From Pedobacter sp. BMA (GTDB lineage Bacteria > Bacteroidota > Bacteroidia > Sphingobacteriales > Sphingobacteriaceae), in the NCBI RefSeq assembly GCF_001027745.1, contig NZ_LECU01000001.1, positions 372,001-436,000 on the forward strand: a stretch of DNA of 64,000 nucleotides, in the 5' to 3' direction. A program made the translations under genes and the position numbers. Below the pieces are notes generated by a model that was not told the origin of the DNA, did no database searches, and was given only the letters and a program-made list of their open reading frames with translations. Below, piece by piece: positions 1 through 9,545 of this stretch. Numbering within the stretch: position 1 is the first letter of the stretch; the number at the start of each line of letters is the position of its first letter.

Positions 1-1
1 T

Positions 2-418
2 AATCAGGCTAAAGCAAAATTAAGTTTTGACGACAATGAACTGAGCGACTGGGTAAATGATGGTAAAATCCAAACGGCATGGATTAAATATAAACTGGAA
101 AAAGAAAGCCTGGTTAATGCTGTATCCCTAAAACTCAACGGTTTCAGAACAAAGGTTTACCCCATTAAAATCTTAGTTGATGGTAAAACAGTCTTTACCG
201 GAAACAGCAAGCCAAGTTTGGGTTACTTCGTAACCAGCTTTACGCCTACAAAAGGAAGCTCCGTGACTATTCAGCTTGCCGGCTCACGAAAAGATGAAAA
301 CACCAATATTGGTGTGGAGGTAAACGGAAAGAAACTGGATGATGGCATAGAACGCGCAGAAACAAAATCAAACGGCGGGCTTAGCATAATTGAGGCAGAA
401 ATATATGAAAATCCTTAA
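2..418 (+). CDS. C-terminal fragment of a secreted glycoside hydrolase (probable GH2 tail with F5/8C-like domain)
   Basis: An open frame runs in from the left edge without a start and stops at 416-418, so only the last 138 residues are present. The fragment contains SDWVNDGKIQTAWIKYKL and later an IIEAEIYE ending, a beta-sandwich pattern resembling the discoidin/F5-8C-like domains that close many Bacteroidota GH2 enzymes. No catalytic residues lie inside the window, so family assignment is inference from the tail alone. It lies 39 bp upstream of the GH39 gene on the same strand and probably belongs to the same glycan-degradation operon. Alternatively it could be the tail of another enzyme family bearing the same sugar-binding module. 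Confidence 0.5.
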   Translation, partial: NQAKAKLSFDDNELSDWVNDGKIQTAWIKYKLEKESLVNAVSLKLNGFRTKVYPIKILVDGKTVFTGNSKPSLGYFVTSFTPTKGSSVTIQLAGSRKDENTNIGVEVNGKKLDDGIERAETKSNGGLSIIEAEIYENP

Positions 419-457
419 CATAAAAATATTCCGCTGCTGAAATTCACCATCTCTACT

Positions 458-2128
458 ATGAAAACATCAACCAAAGCATTGCTGTTGTGGCTGTCATTTG
501 CTTTTCTATCTGCAGGCCTATTCGCGCAGCGAAAAAGAAATATAGAAGTAAACTTTGACCGTAATGTTGCGCCTATGAAACCCGTATGGGCCTGGTTTGG
601 TTACGATGAACCGAATTATACTTACATGAAAGACGGGCAGAAATTGCTGACCGAAATTTCGAAACTCAGTCCGGTTCCGGTATTTGTGCGGGCACATAAT
701 CTGCTTACTTCAGGCGATGGCACCCCGGCTTTAAAGTGGGGCTCTACCAATGCCTATACCGAAGATGCCAATGGCAATCCAGTTTACAACTGGAAAATCG
801 TAGATCAGATTTTCGACACTTATGTAAAGAGAGGAATGAAACCACTCGCTCAGATTGGCTTTATGCCCGAAGCACTTTCTACACACCCCCAACCTTACCA
901 GCACAAATGGAAACCCGGCACCCGTTACGAGGAAATCTTAACGGGATGGGCCTATCCGCCAAAGGACTACCAAAGGTGGAGCAATCTGGTTTATGAATGG
1001 GTAAAACACAGTATCGACCGCTATGGCAAAGCCGAGGTGGAAAGCTGGTACTGGGAAGTATGGAACGAAGCCGATGGGGCGTATTGGAAAGGAACACAAC
1101 AGGAGTTTTTCAAATTATACGATTATGCCGCCTACGGCTTGAAAAGGGCTTTACCAACAGCCCGGATTGGTGGCGCAAATGTAACCGGTGGCGGTTTCAG
1201 ATACCTGGATGCCTTTATTAAACATTGCCTGCTCGATACCAATTATGCAACCGGTAAAGTCGGCTCGCCTTTGGATGCGGTGTTGTTCCATGCCAAAGGG
1301 TCGCCGAAGGTGGTGAATGGCACGGTGGTGATGAGCATCAAAACGCAACTAAAAAACATTGAATCCAATTACAAGGTAATCAGCAAATATCCGCAGCTGA
1401 AAAACATCCCGGTGATCATTGGCGAATCTGATCCTGAAGGCTGTGCCGCCTGTGGTATGTCGACTAATCCGGAGAATGCCTACCGCAATGGCACCATGTA
1501 TTCGAGCTACACCGCAGCCTCTTTTGCGCGGTTATATGAACTTACCGATCAATATAAAATCAACCTGCTTGGAGCGGTTACCTGGTCTTTTGAATTCGAA
1601 AATCAACCCTGGTTTGCAGGTTTCAGAGATCTGGCCACAAACGGCGTCGACAAACCAGTATTAAATGTGTTCAGGATGTTCGGACAAATGAAGGGGAACC
1701 GTGTAGAAGCCAAAAGCGATGGCATGTATCCGTTAAAAACGATACTTGATTCAAGCATTAGAAAAGCGACTACCGATCTGGGTGCCCTGGCTACAAAAGA
1801 TCAGCGCAGTGCTGCAGTCATGATCTGGAATTACCACGATGAAGATAAAACCGGGACTAAAGCACTGGTTAGGGTGAAACTCAACGGACTGGCCACGCCA
1901 ACGGTAACCTTAACCCGGTATCAGATTGATCAGGAAAATAGCAACTCCTATGAAATGTGGAAGAAGATGGGTTCGCCACAACAGCCGGATGCAAAACAAA
2001 TCGCTGTGCTGGAGCAATCAGGTCAGTTGAAAAGGGTTGATAAGCCACGCAAATTCAATTCCGCAAACGGCGAAATTGAACTCGAACTTAGCCGGCAGGC
2101 GGTGGTGCTGCTGAAACTGGATTGGTAG
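458..2128 (+). CDS. GH39-like glycoside hydrolase (beta-xylosidase-type), secreted
   Basis: 556 residues. An N-terminal signal peptide (about 1-23, ending GLFAQ) points to export. The body is a clan GH-A TIM barrel of the GH39 type. WYWEVWNEAD carries the predicted acid/base Glu204 in the WNE motif, and VIIGESDPEG carries the predicted nucleophile Glu323. GH39 members are retaining beta-xylosidases, alpha-L-iduronidases or related exo-enzymes; the substrate cannot be fixed from sequence. A C-terminal beta-sandwich follows the barrel, as is usual in the family. The gene follows a probable GH2 tail and precedes a GH95 gene, suggesting stepwise trimming of a branched plant heteroglycan. The ATG at 458 is preferred because it begins the signal peptide. 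Confidence 0.8.
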   Translation: MKTSTKALLLWLSFAFLSAGLFAQRKRNIEVNFDRNVAPMKPVWAWFGYDEPNYTYMKDGQKLLTEISKLSPVPVFVRAHNLLTSGDGTPALKWGSTNAYTEDANGNPVYNWKIVDQIFDTYVKRGMKPLAQIGFMPEALSTHPQPYQHKWKPGTRYEEILTGWAYPPKDYQRWSNLVYEWVKHSIDRYGKAEVESWYWEVWNEADGAYWKGTQQEFFKLYDYAAYGLKRALPTARIGGANVTGGGFRYLDAFIKHCLLDTNYATGKVGSPLDAVLFHAKGSPKVVNGTVVMSIKTQLKNIESNYKVISKYPQLKNIPVIIGESDPEGCAACGMSTNPENAYRNGTMYSSYTAASFARLYELTDQYKINLLGAVTWSFEFENQPWFAGFRDLATNGVDKPVLNVFRMFGQMKGNRVEAKSDGMYPLKTILDSSIRKATTDLGALATKDQRSAAVMIWNYHDEDKTGTKALVRVKLNGLATPTVTLTRYQIDQENSNSYEMWKKMGSPQQPDAKQIAVLEQSGQLKRVDKPRKFNSANGEIELELSRQAVVLLKLDW

Positions 2129-2153
2129 GATTTGGTTAATAGTTTTATATTTG
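2122..2153 (+). promoter_or_regulatory. Candidate Bacteroidota promoter for the GH95 gene
   Basis: TATATTTG at 2146-2153 matches the Bacteroidota -7 consensus TAnnTTTG exactly, with TTG at 2122-2124, 21 bp upstream, as a possible -33 element. The -7 box lies 42 bp before the GH95 ATG. It overlaps the end of the GH39 gene, so it may give GH95 independent expression inside the operon. Seen by eye only. Confidence 0.4.
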
Positions 2154-2195
2154 GGGGATCACACAGCATCTAACCAGATTACCGTATAATATTTC

Positions 2196-4664
2196 ATGAA
2201 ATACATCTCAAGATTTACAGGATGGGCATTGCTCCTCATCACCTTTCTTAACACAGGCGTATCCTTTGCACAAAAAGAAAGTAAACTGTGGTATAAAAAA
2301 CCTGCCAGCAAATGGACGGAAGCTTTGCCTATCGGAAATGGCCGTTTAGGCGCCATGATTTTCGGTGTTCCCGGTGAAGAATTGATCCAACTGAATGAAG
2401 CTACCTTCTGGAGCGGAGGGCCTGTTCGGCAAAGTGCCAGAGCAAGTGCACCACAAGCACTCGCCAATACGCGCAAAGCCTTGTTTGAAGAAGAAGATTA
2501 CGTTAAAGCCAACAAACTGATCCGAGGTATCCAAGGCCCGTACACCCAATCCTTTCTTCCGCTTGCCGATCTAAAAATCAAACAGGATATCGGAAGCAAT
2601 GGATATAGTGCATATGAACGGAGCCTTTCGGTGGAAAGAAGCATCGCAGCGGTAAGTTTTCAGGCGAACGGCGTTTCATATAAACGGGAACTGATCGCGT
2701 CGTTCCCTGATCAGTCGATCGTGATCCACTTTACCGCTTCTAAACCCGGCAGCATCAGTTTACATAGCAGCCTGAGCAGTCAGGTGCAATATGTTGTTTC
2801 AGGTGACGGAACTTCCGGTCTCCTGCTGAAAGCAAAAGCACCGGCGCAAGTTGACCCAAATTATGTGAAATACAACAAAGAACCTGTCAAGTACCTGGAT
2901 AGTACGGGTTGTGGCGGAATGCGTGCGGCAGTTCGAATCAAAGCCATTATTAAAGGTGGAAAATCAGGCACCGATACAACTGGATTATCGATCACCAATG
3001 CCGATGAAGTCACCTTATACATCACTGCAGCAACCAGCTTTAACGGCTATGATAAATGTCCTGATCAGGAGGGAAAAGACGAGCTTGCCCTGTCGCAAAA
3101 AGCCCTCTCGGCTGCCTCAGCTAAAGGCTGGAATGGAATTTACCAAAGGCATTATGCCGATTACTCGCAATACTTCAAAAGGGTAAACCTGGAACTGGGT
3201 AGTTCCAGCGAAGCGCAAGGCAAGCTACCAACCGATGAACGCCTTTTACAGTTCAGTACAGGAGCAAAGGATCCGGAGTTTGAAACTTTATTTTACCAGT
3301 ATGGGCGCTACCTGCTCATCAGTTCGTCGAGAGCTGGAGGTGTTGCGGCCAATCTACAGGGAATCTGGAACAACCTGATGCGTGCCCCCTGGAGCTCCAA
3401 CTACACCATCAACATTAACACCCAAATGAATTACTGGCCGGCAGCCATCAGTAATCTCGAAGAAATGGAGTATCCGCTTTTTGATCTCATCAAGGAGCTG
3501 TCTGTCACCGGTAGCAAAACGGCCAAAGATTATTACAACATGAAAGGTTGGGTAGCCCATCACAATACCGATATCTGGGCACTTAGCAACCCGGTGGGCG
3601 ATTATGGAAAGGGCGATCCGAAATGGGCCAATTGGTACATGGGCGCACCATGGCTTTGTCGCCACCTCTATGAGCATTACCGCTTTACCAAAGATGAACA
3701 ATTTTTAAAAAATGCTTATCCCGTGATGAAAGGAGCAGCCGAATTCCTGATTGATTTCCTGGTGGAAAACAAACAGGGCCAGCTGGTTACCGCACCCTCT
3801 TTTTCACCTGAAAACGATTACTTCGATGGAAAAGGCCATGAGGCCAACACCTCGGTTGCCACCACAATGGATATGTCGATTATCCGGGATCACTTCCGCA
3901 ATTGCCTGGAAGCTGCCGAAGCGCTACACATAGATCCTGCTTTTCAGGCTGTTTTAAAACAGAAACTGGCTAAACTTTATCCCCTAAAAACCGGAAGCAA
4001 AGGCAATCTGCAGGAATGGTCGCAGGATTGGGAAGATGTTGATCCACACCACAGGCACGTGAGTCACCTTTATGGCTTACATCCGGGCCGGGAAATATCA
4101 CCATTACTGGATCCGCAGTTTGCCGAGGCCGCGAAAAAAACACTCGAACTCCGTGGCGATGCCGGTACCGGCTGGAGTTTAGCATGGAAAATTAACTTCT
4201 GGGCAAGACTGCTTGATGGCGATCACGCGTATCAACTGATCAGGGATTTAATGCGCGACCTGAGCGTATCAAAAGGGGGCGGACTTTACCCTAACCTATT
4301 CGATGCACATCCTCCGTTTCAGATCGACGGAAACTTTGGTGCCGTATCGGGCATGACGGAAATGTTGTTACAAAGCCACCTGGATAAAATACAATTATTA
4401 CCCGCACTACCTGCCGCATGGGCAAACGGAAGTGTAAAAGGTTTGAAGGCCAGAGGAAACTACACCATAGATATCGCCTGGCAAAAAGGTGTACTATCAA
4501 CGGCAACCATTAAAGCCAATTTGAATGGGCCATGCACATTATTAACCAAAATGAAGGTTGCTGTAAAGGGCGTAAAAATCGCTTCCACGCTAACAGGTGG
4601 CTTTTATAAAACGACTTTCAGTGCTAAAAGAGGAATAAGTTACACCGTATCGCCATCAAAATGA
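2196..4664 (+). CDS. GH95 glycoside hydrolase (alpha-L-fucosidase / alpha-L-galactosidase), secreted
   Basis: 822 residues with a signal peptide (about 1-25, ending VSFAQ). The mature start [20 protein letters not shown] is the typical GH95 N-terminal beta-domain opening. The (alpha/alpha)6 barrel contains [12 protein letters not shown] with Asn406 and Asn408, FSPENDYF with Glu539, and QIDGNFG with Asp711. These align with the Asn/Asn/Glu/Asp set of the inverting GH95 fucosidase AfcA. GH95 enzymes release terminal alpha-1,2-L-fucose or L-galactose. Full family length. The gene is 67 bp after GH39 and has its own candidate promoter. Fucose versus galactose cannot be told from sequence. Confidence 0.9.
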   Translation: MKYISRFTGWALLLITFLNTGVSFAQKESKLWYKKPASKWTEALPIGNGRLGAMIFGVPGEELIQLNEATFWSGGPVRQSARASAPQALANTRKALFEEEDYVKANKLIRGIQGPYTQSFLPLADLKIKQDIGSNGYSAYERSLSVERSIAAVSFQANGVSYKRELIASFPDQSIVIHFTASKPGSISLHSSLSSQVQYVVSGDGTSGLLLKAKAPAQVDPNYVKYNKEPVKYLDSTGCGGMRAAVRIKAIIKGGKSGTDTTGLSITNADEVTLYITAATSFNGYDKCPDQEGKDELALSQKALSAASAKGWNGIYQRHYADYSQYFKRVNLELGSSSEAQGKLPTDERLLQFSTGAKDPEFETLFYQYGRYLLISSSRAGGVAANLQGIWNNLMRAPWSSNYTININTQMNYWPAAISNLEEMEYPLFDLIKELSVTGSKTAKDYYNMKGWVAHHNTDIWALSNPVGDYGKGDPKWANWYMGAPWLCRHLYEHYRFTKDEQFLKNAYPVMKGAAEFLIDFLVENKQGQLVTAPSFSPENDYFDGKGHEANTSVATTMDMSIIRDHFRNCLEAAEALHIDPAFQAVLKQKLAKLYPLKTGSKGNLQEWSQDWEDVDPHHRHVSHLYGLHPGREISPLLDPQFAEAAKKTLELRGDAGTGWSLAWKINFWARLLDGDHAYQLIRDLMRDLSVSKGGGLYPNLFDAHPPFQIDGNFGAVSGMTEMLLQSHLDKIQLLPALPAAWANGSVKGLKARGNYTIDIAWQKGVLSTATIKANLNGPCTLLTKMKVAVKGVKIASTLTGGFYKTTFSAKRGISYTVSPSK

Positions 4665-4674
4665 TGGCGATACC

Positions 4675-7038
4675 TTAAAATGCCAATATTTTAATCTGAT
4701 CCAATATCACCCCTTCATCAAGCGCTTTAATCTGAATCTCATCCTCCGCAACTGTGGATGATGCGTTTGCCACTTTCAGCCGGACAGTTCTCGAAGCCCT
4801 GTTGGTCAGCACGTTTCTTTTCCATTCCTCATTCCTGTCTACTGTGTGATAATCAACTACCTGCAAATCTTTTCTATTCAATGAAATGGCGAACCTGATC
4901 AGCTTCCCCTCTACCGGATGATTGGGTGCGAGTGCAACCTCAATGCTAACCGAATCGGTTTTGATCTTTTTTACCGCATAAAATACGGAGCTGTTCTTTG
5001 CCAGGCTGATTGCCCCTCCTTCGTAACCTAAGCCATGGCCAACAGGTACCTTGCCTTCAAACTTCGAAAACTGATTGCCATTCAACGTCACCAGCGCTTT
5101 CTGGCTTACCGGCATTGGCGCTGTACTGGTGGTATGTGGCAGTTTCATAAAAACCGGTTGTTTTCGCGGTTGATCTTCCATCATATTCTTCCATTTGCCT
5201 CCGCCCAGGTTATTGTATTTAGAAGTAAGTGTTTCAATGGTATCAAAAGCCTTATCGCTTTGTTCCCAGCTCGCTTTACCATGTCTTGCCAGCTGTGCAT
5301 AAAGCATTTTTCTATTCATTTCTGTAGCCCCTCTCACCGGATATTCAATTAGCTGATACCAGGCATCCTGTTTGGTGGCGCCGATTTCTTTAGACAATGA
5401 AATCACTTTTTCCGAAATTTTATCATAGGCAGAAATCCTGGATTTGATTTCCTGCTCATCCCAGGGCAAATCGCTTACTGTTTTATATTTTGGATCCTGT
5501 TCTTCTGTTCGGGTATTACCCATAAACTCGGGTTTGCGGATATAGGCCAGGCGATAATATTCATGCATTACATCAGCTAAATCAGCCGCCTTTTTTTGCC
5601 CGAATTCCCGTGCAAGCCAGTTAAGCAAGTGTTTGTCGAGCCCGTCTTTATTATCGGTTATGGCATTGATGTTCCATGCCATATCCAGAAACAGCTCAGT
5701 CAGATACTCGCCTGGTTTAATGTCGCCAACATTCAGTATCCAGATGTCTTTAGCGCCTTTATTGTAGGCCATTTTCATCTGTGTGTAGATTTGGGCAGGA
5801 TGATTGGTTGACAGCCAGAGGTAATCATGTGGTCTTCCCCAATAAGAAACGTGGTAATACACGCCGTTGCCACCTTTACGTGCACGCTCAGCGCTGTCAG
5901 GCAAATGGCGGATATAGCCATAGTTATCGTCGCACCACATCAAGGTCACATCATCGGGCACTTCAAGTCCCATATTATACACATCCAAAACCTCTTTATA
6001 TGGAATAAATACCTGCGGTATTTTTTCTACATCGCTGTTCAGGTTTTTTCTGATCATCTCCCGCTGGTCTTTCAGCACATTCGTCAACGCATCATACTGC
6101 TCTTGCAAAGTGTTGGCACCCTGCATTTTGCCATCATGCACACCGCGAATCCCAAGCGTGTAAAGGTTATCGGAGTTTTTGAGCTGCTTTACGCGTTCCT
6201 CCCAGAATTTCAGTATGGCAGGTCTGTTGTGTACATAGTCATAATTGCCTGTTCCCTCTAATTTCCATTCTGCATTGGCATTCCGCATCATGGGTTCACA
6301 GTGTGATGCACCTACTACAATTCCATACTTATCGGCAATTTCTTTATTTCCGGGAGTGAGGTAAAAAGCTACAGATACCTCATGCATGGCCGGCCAGAAG
6401 GTATTGGCGCGCAAACGCAGGAGCAGTTCAAAAATCCGCGCATGGGTTTTAGGTCCGATTTGCCCTTTGATTTTTGAGGGTTCGTGAGTCAGGTAGCTCC
6501 AGGGTGTAAGTCCCCAATCCTCATCGTTAATAAAAATTCCCCTGAGCTTTACTGATGGGTATTCAAATAACTTAAAACCATTTTTAAACACCAAAGAATC
6601 CATTTTACTGATTTTGGCATCTGCCCACCATTCCCAGGGGGAAACGCCCATGCGCCTCGACAGTTCCAGAATCCCATAAGCGGTACCGCGTTTATCACTG
6701 CCAACGATACAGATCTGGTCGTTTTGTACTTTGATTACATAGGCTTCAGGGTGTAAACGTAAGTCTTGCAATGCTTTCTGATCCAGCAGCTTTTCAGCCT
6801 CTGAGCCTTTGCCCAGCGTACCGATAAGCAACTTTGAACTCGCACTCAAGATTGCATATCCACCGAACACCGCATGATAATCGTGGCTGAACATTCCAAA
6901 TGCGGTATGCACCACTTGTTCTTCCTCATTAGAGAGGCTAACTTTTAATATTCTCCCTTTACTAAATATAAAATCAGCAGATACGTTATCGTGCATGGCC
7001 AGCATGATCACGATAAAAGCTATCCAGTATTTTTTCAT
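4675..7038 (-). CDS. GH115 alpha-glucuronidase, secreted
   Basis: 787 residues from the ATG at 7038. The upstream in-frame extension is rejected because MKKYWIAFIVIMLAMHDNVSA is a clear signal peptide. GH115 hallmarks are present in order: RGIFINDEDWGLTPW, NTFWPAMHEVSVAFY, VVGASHCEPMMRN, LMWCDDNYGYIRHLP, VSYWGRPHDYLWL and a C-terminal beta-domain. GH115 enzymes remove alpha-1,2-linked (4-O-methyl)glucuronic acid from glucuronoxylan or arabinogalactan-type chains. It is convergent with GH95 (10 bp between stops), so it is a separate transcription unit. With GH39 and GH95 it suggests a glucuronic acid- and fucose/galactose-bearing substrate distinct from the RG-I locus further right. Confidence 0.92.
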   Translation of the reverse strand: MKKYWIAFIVIMLAMHDNVSADFIFSKGRILKVSLSNEEEQVVHTAFGMFSHDYHAVFGGYAILSASSKLLIGTLGKGSEAEKLLDQKALQDLRLHPEAYVIKVQNDQICIVGSDKRGTAYGILELSRRMGVSPWEWWADAKISKMDSLVFKNGFKLFEYPSVKLRGIFINDEDWGLTPWSYLTHEPSKIKGQIGPKTHARIFELLLRLRANTFWPAMHEVSVAFYLTPGNKEIADKYGIVVGASHCEPMMRNANAEWKLEGTGNYDYVHNRPAILKFWEERVKQLKNSDNLYTLGIRGVHDGKMQGANTLQEQYDALTNVLKDQREMIRKNLNSDVEKIPQVFIPYKEVLDVYNMGLEVPDDVTLMWCDDNYGYIRHLPDSAERARKGGNGVYYHVSYWGRPHDYLWLSTNHPAQIYTQMKMAYNKGAKDIWILNVGDIKPGEYLTELFLDMAWNINAITDNKDGLDKHLLNWLAREFGQKKAADLADVMHEYYRLAYIRKPEFMGNTRTEEQDPKYKTVSDLPWDEQEIKSRISAYDKISEKVISLSKEIGATKQDAWYQLIEYPVRGATEMNRKMLYAQLARHGKASWEQSDKAFDTIETLTSKYNNLGGGKWKNMMEDQPRKQPVFMKLPHTTSTAPMPVSQKALVTLNGNQFSKFEGKVPVGHGLGYEGGAISLAKNSSVFYAVKKIKTDSVSIEVALAPNHPVEGKLIRFAISLNRKDLQVVDYHTVDRNEEWKRNVLTNRASRTVRLKVANASSTVAEDEIQIKALDEGVILDQIKILAF

Positions 7039-7232
7039 TATTTGCTCGTTATGATGTCCGTAAGTTAAGATTTTCAGCCAGCATAACTGTCCTGCACCTT
7101 GGGTTACTCTGTAAAATTTCCATAACATCATTGCGCATTCTGAAAAAAAATATGATTTGCACCCTTTAACAAACCCATTTCCGTAAAATATTCAAAATAA
7201 CAAGATAAAACAATAAAATATACGGAAATAAG

Positions 7233-7262
7233 GCATTGTATTGTTATAAAAAACAACAATGC
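7233..7262 (+). repeat. Imperfect hairpin in the GH115/DsbD-N divergent intergenic region
   Basis: GCATTG (7233-7238) pairs with CAATGC (7257-7262), and an inner TTGTT/AACAA extends the stem around an A-rich loop. It sits 33 bp before the ATG of the DsbD-N gene in a 257-bp AT-rich divergent spacer (7039-7295). It could be an operator or an mRNA leader hairpin. No convincing -7 box was found for either flanking gene. Confidence 0.35.
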
Positions 7263-7295
7263 TGATATTTACAAAATAATCAACAAACAACCACG

Positions 7296-7745
7296 ATGAA
7301 AAAATTACTGATCGCCATTGCTTTGCTAACCCTTTCCTATCAGGGCGCAAAAAGCCAGATTCTTAAACCAGTTACCTGGTCGTATGCTGCCAAAAAAACA
7401 AGTGCAACAACTGCAACGCTTTATATTAAAGCAACTGTTGACGAAGGCTGGCACCTGTACTCACAATTTGTTAAAGATGGCGGACCAGTGAAAACTACTT
7501 TCACTTTTCCTGCCGGCAAGGGATACACACTTATCGGAAAAACCATTGAACCAAAACCAATTACCAAATTCGAATCTACATTCAAAATGGATGTAAGCTA
7601 TTTTGAGAAATCGGTGATCTTTCAACAGAAAGTGAAGCTTACCGCAAAAAACGCAAAGGTTAAGGGAAAAGTAGAATTTATGGTGTGTAACGACAAACAA
7701 TGTCTGCCGCCTGAGGAAATTGAATTCAGCATCGCTGTAAAATAA
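7296..7745 (+). CDS. DsbD N-terminal (alpha) domain-like periplasmic protein
   Basis: 149 residues with a signal peptide (about 1-21, ending AKSQ), followed by an immunoglobulin-like domain of the DsbD alpha-domain type: TVDEGWHLYSQF near the front and VEFMVCNDKQCLPPEE at the end. Cys131 and Cys136 (CNDKQC) match the redox pair that, in DsbD, receives electrons from the thioredoxin-like domain and passes them to periplasmic partners. It is encoded 7 bp upstream of the transmembrane DsbD-like gene, so the two probably form a split DsbD system. Its role is inferred from the family and context. Confidence 0.82.
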   Translation: MKKLLIAIALLTLSYQGAKSQILKPVTWSYAAKKTSATTATLYIKATVDEGWHLYSQFVKDGGPVKTTFTFPAGKGYTLIGKTIEPKPITKFESTFKMDVSYFEKSVIFQQKVKLTAKNAKVKGKVEFMVCNDKQCLPPEEIEFSIAVK

Positions 7746-7752
7746 TAGCATC

Positions 7753-9414
7753 ATGATGAACACATTTAAAGTCTTATTTTTAGGGCTATTGCTATCCTGT
7801 GCCCTATGCACAACCGGATACGCGCAAGACAGTACATCAACGGATGATCTGGTATTTACGGAAATTACCCCTGCAACAGCAGACACGATCTCTAAGGCAA
7901 CTGACACCACAGCTACCATAGTTAAAGCTGCGACGAAAGCTGAACAAGTTCAAAACCCCGCCAAACCGCAGGAGCAAACACTCTGGGGTATATTTATAGC
8001 AGGTTTTGTAGGCGGACTTGCTGCTTTGCTGATGCCCTGCATTTTCCCCATGCTACCCTTAACCGTGAGTTTCTTCACTAAGGGAGCAGAAAAAGGAAGG
8101 GCTTTTGGAAAGGCCGCCCTTTACGGCTTTTTTATCATTCTGATTTATGTGGTACTCGGACTCCTGGTGACCGTTATTTTTGGAGCCGATGCGCTGAACA
8201 GTTTATCTACAAACGGAATATTCAACTTCTTTTTCTTCCTGTTACTGGTCACCTTTGCGGCTTCATTTTTCGGTGCGTTTGAATTGACGCTTCCATCCTC
8301 ATGGGCCAACAAAATGGACAGCAATGCAGATAAGGGTGGCATTGCCGGTTTATTCTTTATGGCAGGTACACTGGCATTGGTTTCATTCTCCTGCACCGGG
8401 CCGATTATCGGAACCCTATTGGTTCAGGCAGCCACAACCGGAGCGCTGTTAGGGCCGGCGATTGGCATGTTCGGCTTCTCATTTGCGCTTGCCATTCCCT
8501 TTGCCTTATTCGCACTTTTTCCTTCTGCGATGAACAAACTGCCAAAATCCGGTGGTTGGTTAAACAGCGTGAAAGTAGTGCTGGGTTTTCTGGAACTGGC
8601 TTTTGCTTTAAAATTTCTGAGCAATGTCGATCTGGCCTATCACTGGGAATGGTTCGACAGAGAAATCTTTCTTGCGCTGTGGATCATCATCTTCGGTATG
8701 ATGGGTGCCTACTTGCTGGGTAAGCTTAAATTTTCACACGATAGTCCGGTTAACTATATATCTGTGCCGCGGTTATTTATGGCAACGATTATCCTGGCAT
8801 TTACCATGTACCTGATCCCTGGCTTATGGGGAGCTCCATTGAAATCGGTATCCGCGTTTCTGCCCCCTCAGGATACACAGGACTTTGATTTGTACACCAG
8901 CAGTTTAGTTGGCGGTTCATTACCGGCAAAAACGGTGTCGGGAGGCCCTCATAAATATGCCGATAAGTTCCATGCTCCGTTGAAACTGGATGCCTACTTT
9001 GATTACAATGAAGCACTCGAAGCTGCGAAACAACAGCATAAACCAATCCTGATCGATTTTACCGGACATGCCTGTGTAAACTGCCGTAAAATGGAAGCCA
9101 ATGTATGGCCGGATAAGGAAGTCTACAAAATGATCAGCAAGGATTACATCCTGGTGCAGTTATATGTAGACGACAAGAGCGAGCTGGCACCGGAAGATGT
9201 GGTAACAACGCCTGAAGGAAAAACACTTGGCACCATTGGTAAAAAGTGGAGCGATTTGCAGGCCAGGAAATTTCAGTCGAACTCCCAGCCGTTCTATGTA
9301 TTGCTTGACCCGGCAACTGAAACGCTGTTAAGCCCTCCGCAGGGAGCAGATTACGAAGTGGCCAATTATAAAAAATTCCTGGAAACCGGCCTTGCCGCTT
9401 TCCAGACAAGATAA
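7753..9414 (+). CDS. DsbD-like thiol:disulfide interchange protein (transmembrane domain plus thioredoxin domain)
   Basis: 553 residues. A signal-like N-terminus (about 1-25) and a Thr/Ala-rich linker precede an eight-helix CcdA/DsbD-beta membrane domain (about 75-370). It holds LLMPCIFPMLP (Cys96) and SFSCTGP (Cys214), the paired membrane cysteines of the family. After a soluble linker, a thioredoxin-fold domain carries GHACVNCRK (Cys441, Cys444). The protein should carry reducing power from cytoplasmic thioredoxin across the inner membrane. The usual N-terminal alpha domain is missing and is supplied by the preceding gene. A MM start gives two possible ATGs (7753 and 7756). Confidence 0.88.
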   Translation: MMNTFKVLFLGLLLSCALCTTGYAQDSTSTDDLVFTEITPATADTISKATDTTATIVKAATKAEQVQNPAKPQEQTLWGIFIAGFVGGLAALLMPCIFPMLPLTVSFFTKGAEKGRAFGKAALYGFFIILIYVVLGLLVTVIFGADALNSLSTNGIFNFFFFLLLVTFAASFFGAFELTLPSSWANKMDSNADKGGIAGLFFMAGTLALVSFSCTGPIIGTLLVQAATTGALLGPAIGMFGFSFALAIPFALFALFPSAMNKLPKSGGWLNSVKVVLGFLELAFALKFLSNVDLAYHWEWFDREIFLALWIIIFGMMGAYLLGKLKFSHDSPVNYISVPRLFMATIILAFTMYLIPGLWGAPLKSVSAFLPPQDTQDFDLYTSSLVGGSLPAKTVSGGPHKYADKFHAPLKLDAYFDYNEALEAAKQQHKPILIDFTGHACVNCRKMEANVWPDKEVYKMISKDYILVQLYVDDKSELAPEDVVTTPEGKTLGTIGKKWSDLQARKFQSNSQPFYVLLDPATETLLSPPQGADYEVANYKKFLETGLAAFQTR

Positions 9415-9462
9415 AAGCAGGTGTTTAGAAGTTTACCACCTAGTTTTAGTTAGTTAATGATA

Positions 9463-9500
9463 AACAGGGGGCATGGCTGGATAGCGTGCCCTTGTTTTAA
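9463..9500 (+). terminator. Probable intrinsic terminator after the DsbD-like gene
   Basis: AACAGGGGGCATG (from 9464) pairs with CGTGCCCTTGTT (ending 9496) through one bulged G and two wobble pairs, around a GCTGGATAG-type loop, and is followed by TTTTAATGTTT. It begins about 50 bp after the DsbD-like stop and would separate that pair from the cysteine desulfurase gene. The T-tract is imperfect. Confidence 0.45.
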
Positions 9501-9545
9501 TGTTTGCGCTATCCTGTTACCATCAATATAAAATATAAATTCACC

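Noticed and set aside
2159..2476. Antisense open frame over the GH95 start (105 codons).
   Set aside because: It mirrors the strongly coding GH95 signal peptide region and has no features of its own.
5827..6261. A 144-codon plus-strand open frame inside GH115.
   Set aside because: Composition is that of the reverse complement of a real gene, and the GH115 motifs on the other strand are unambiguous.
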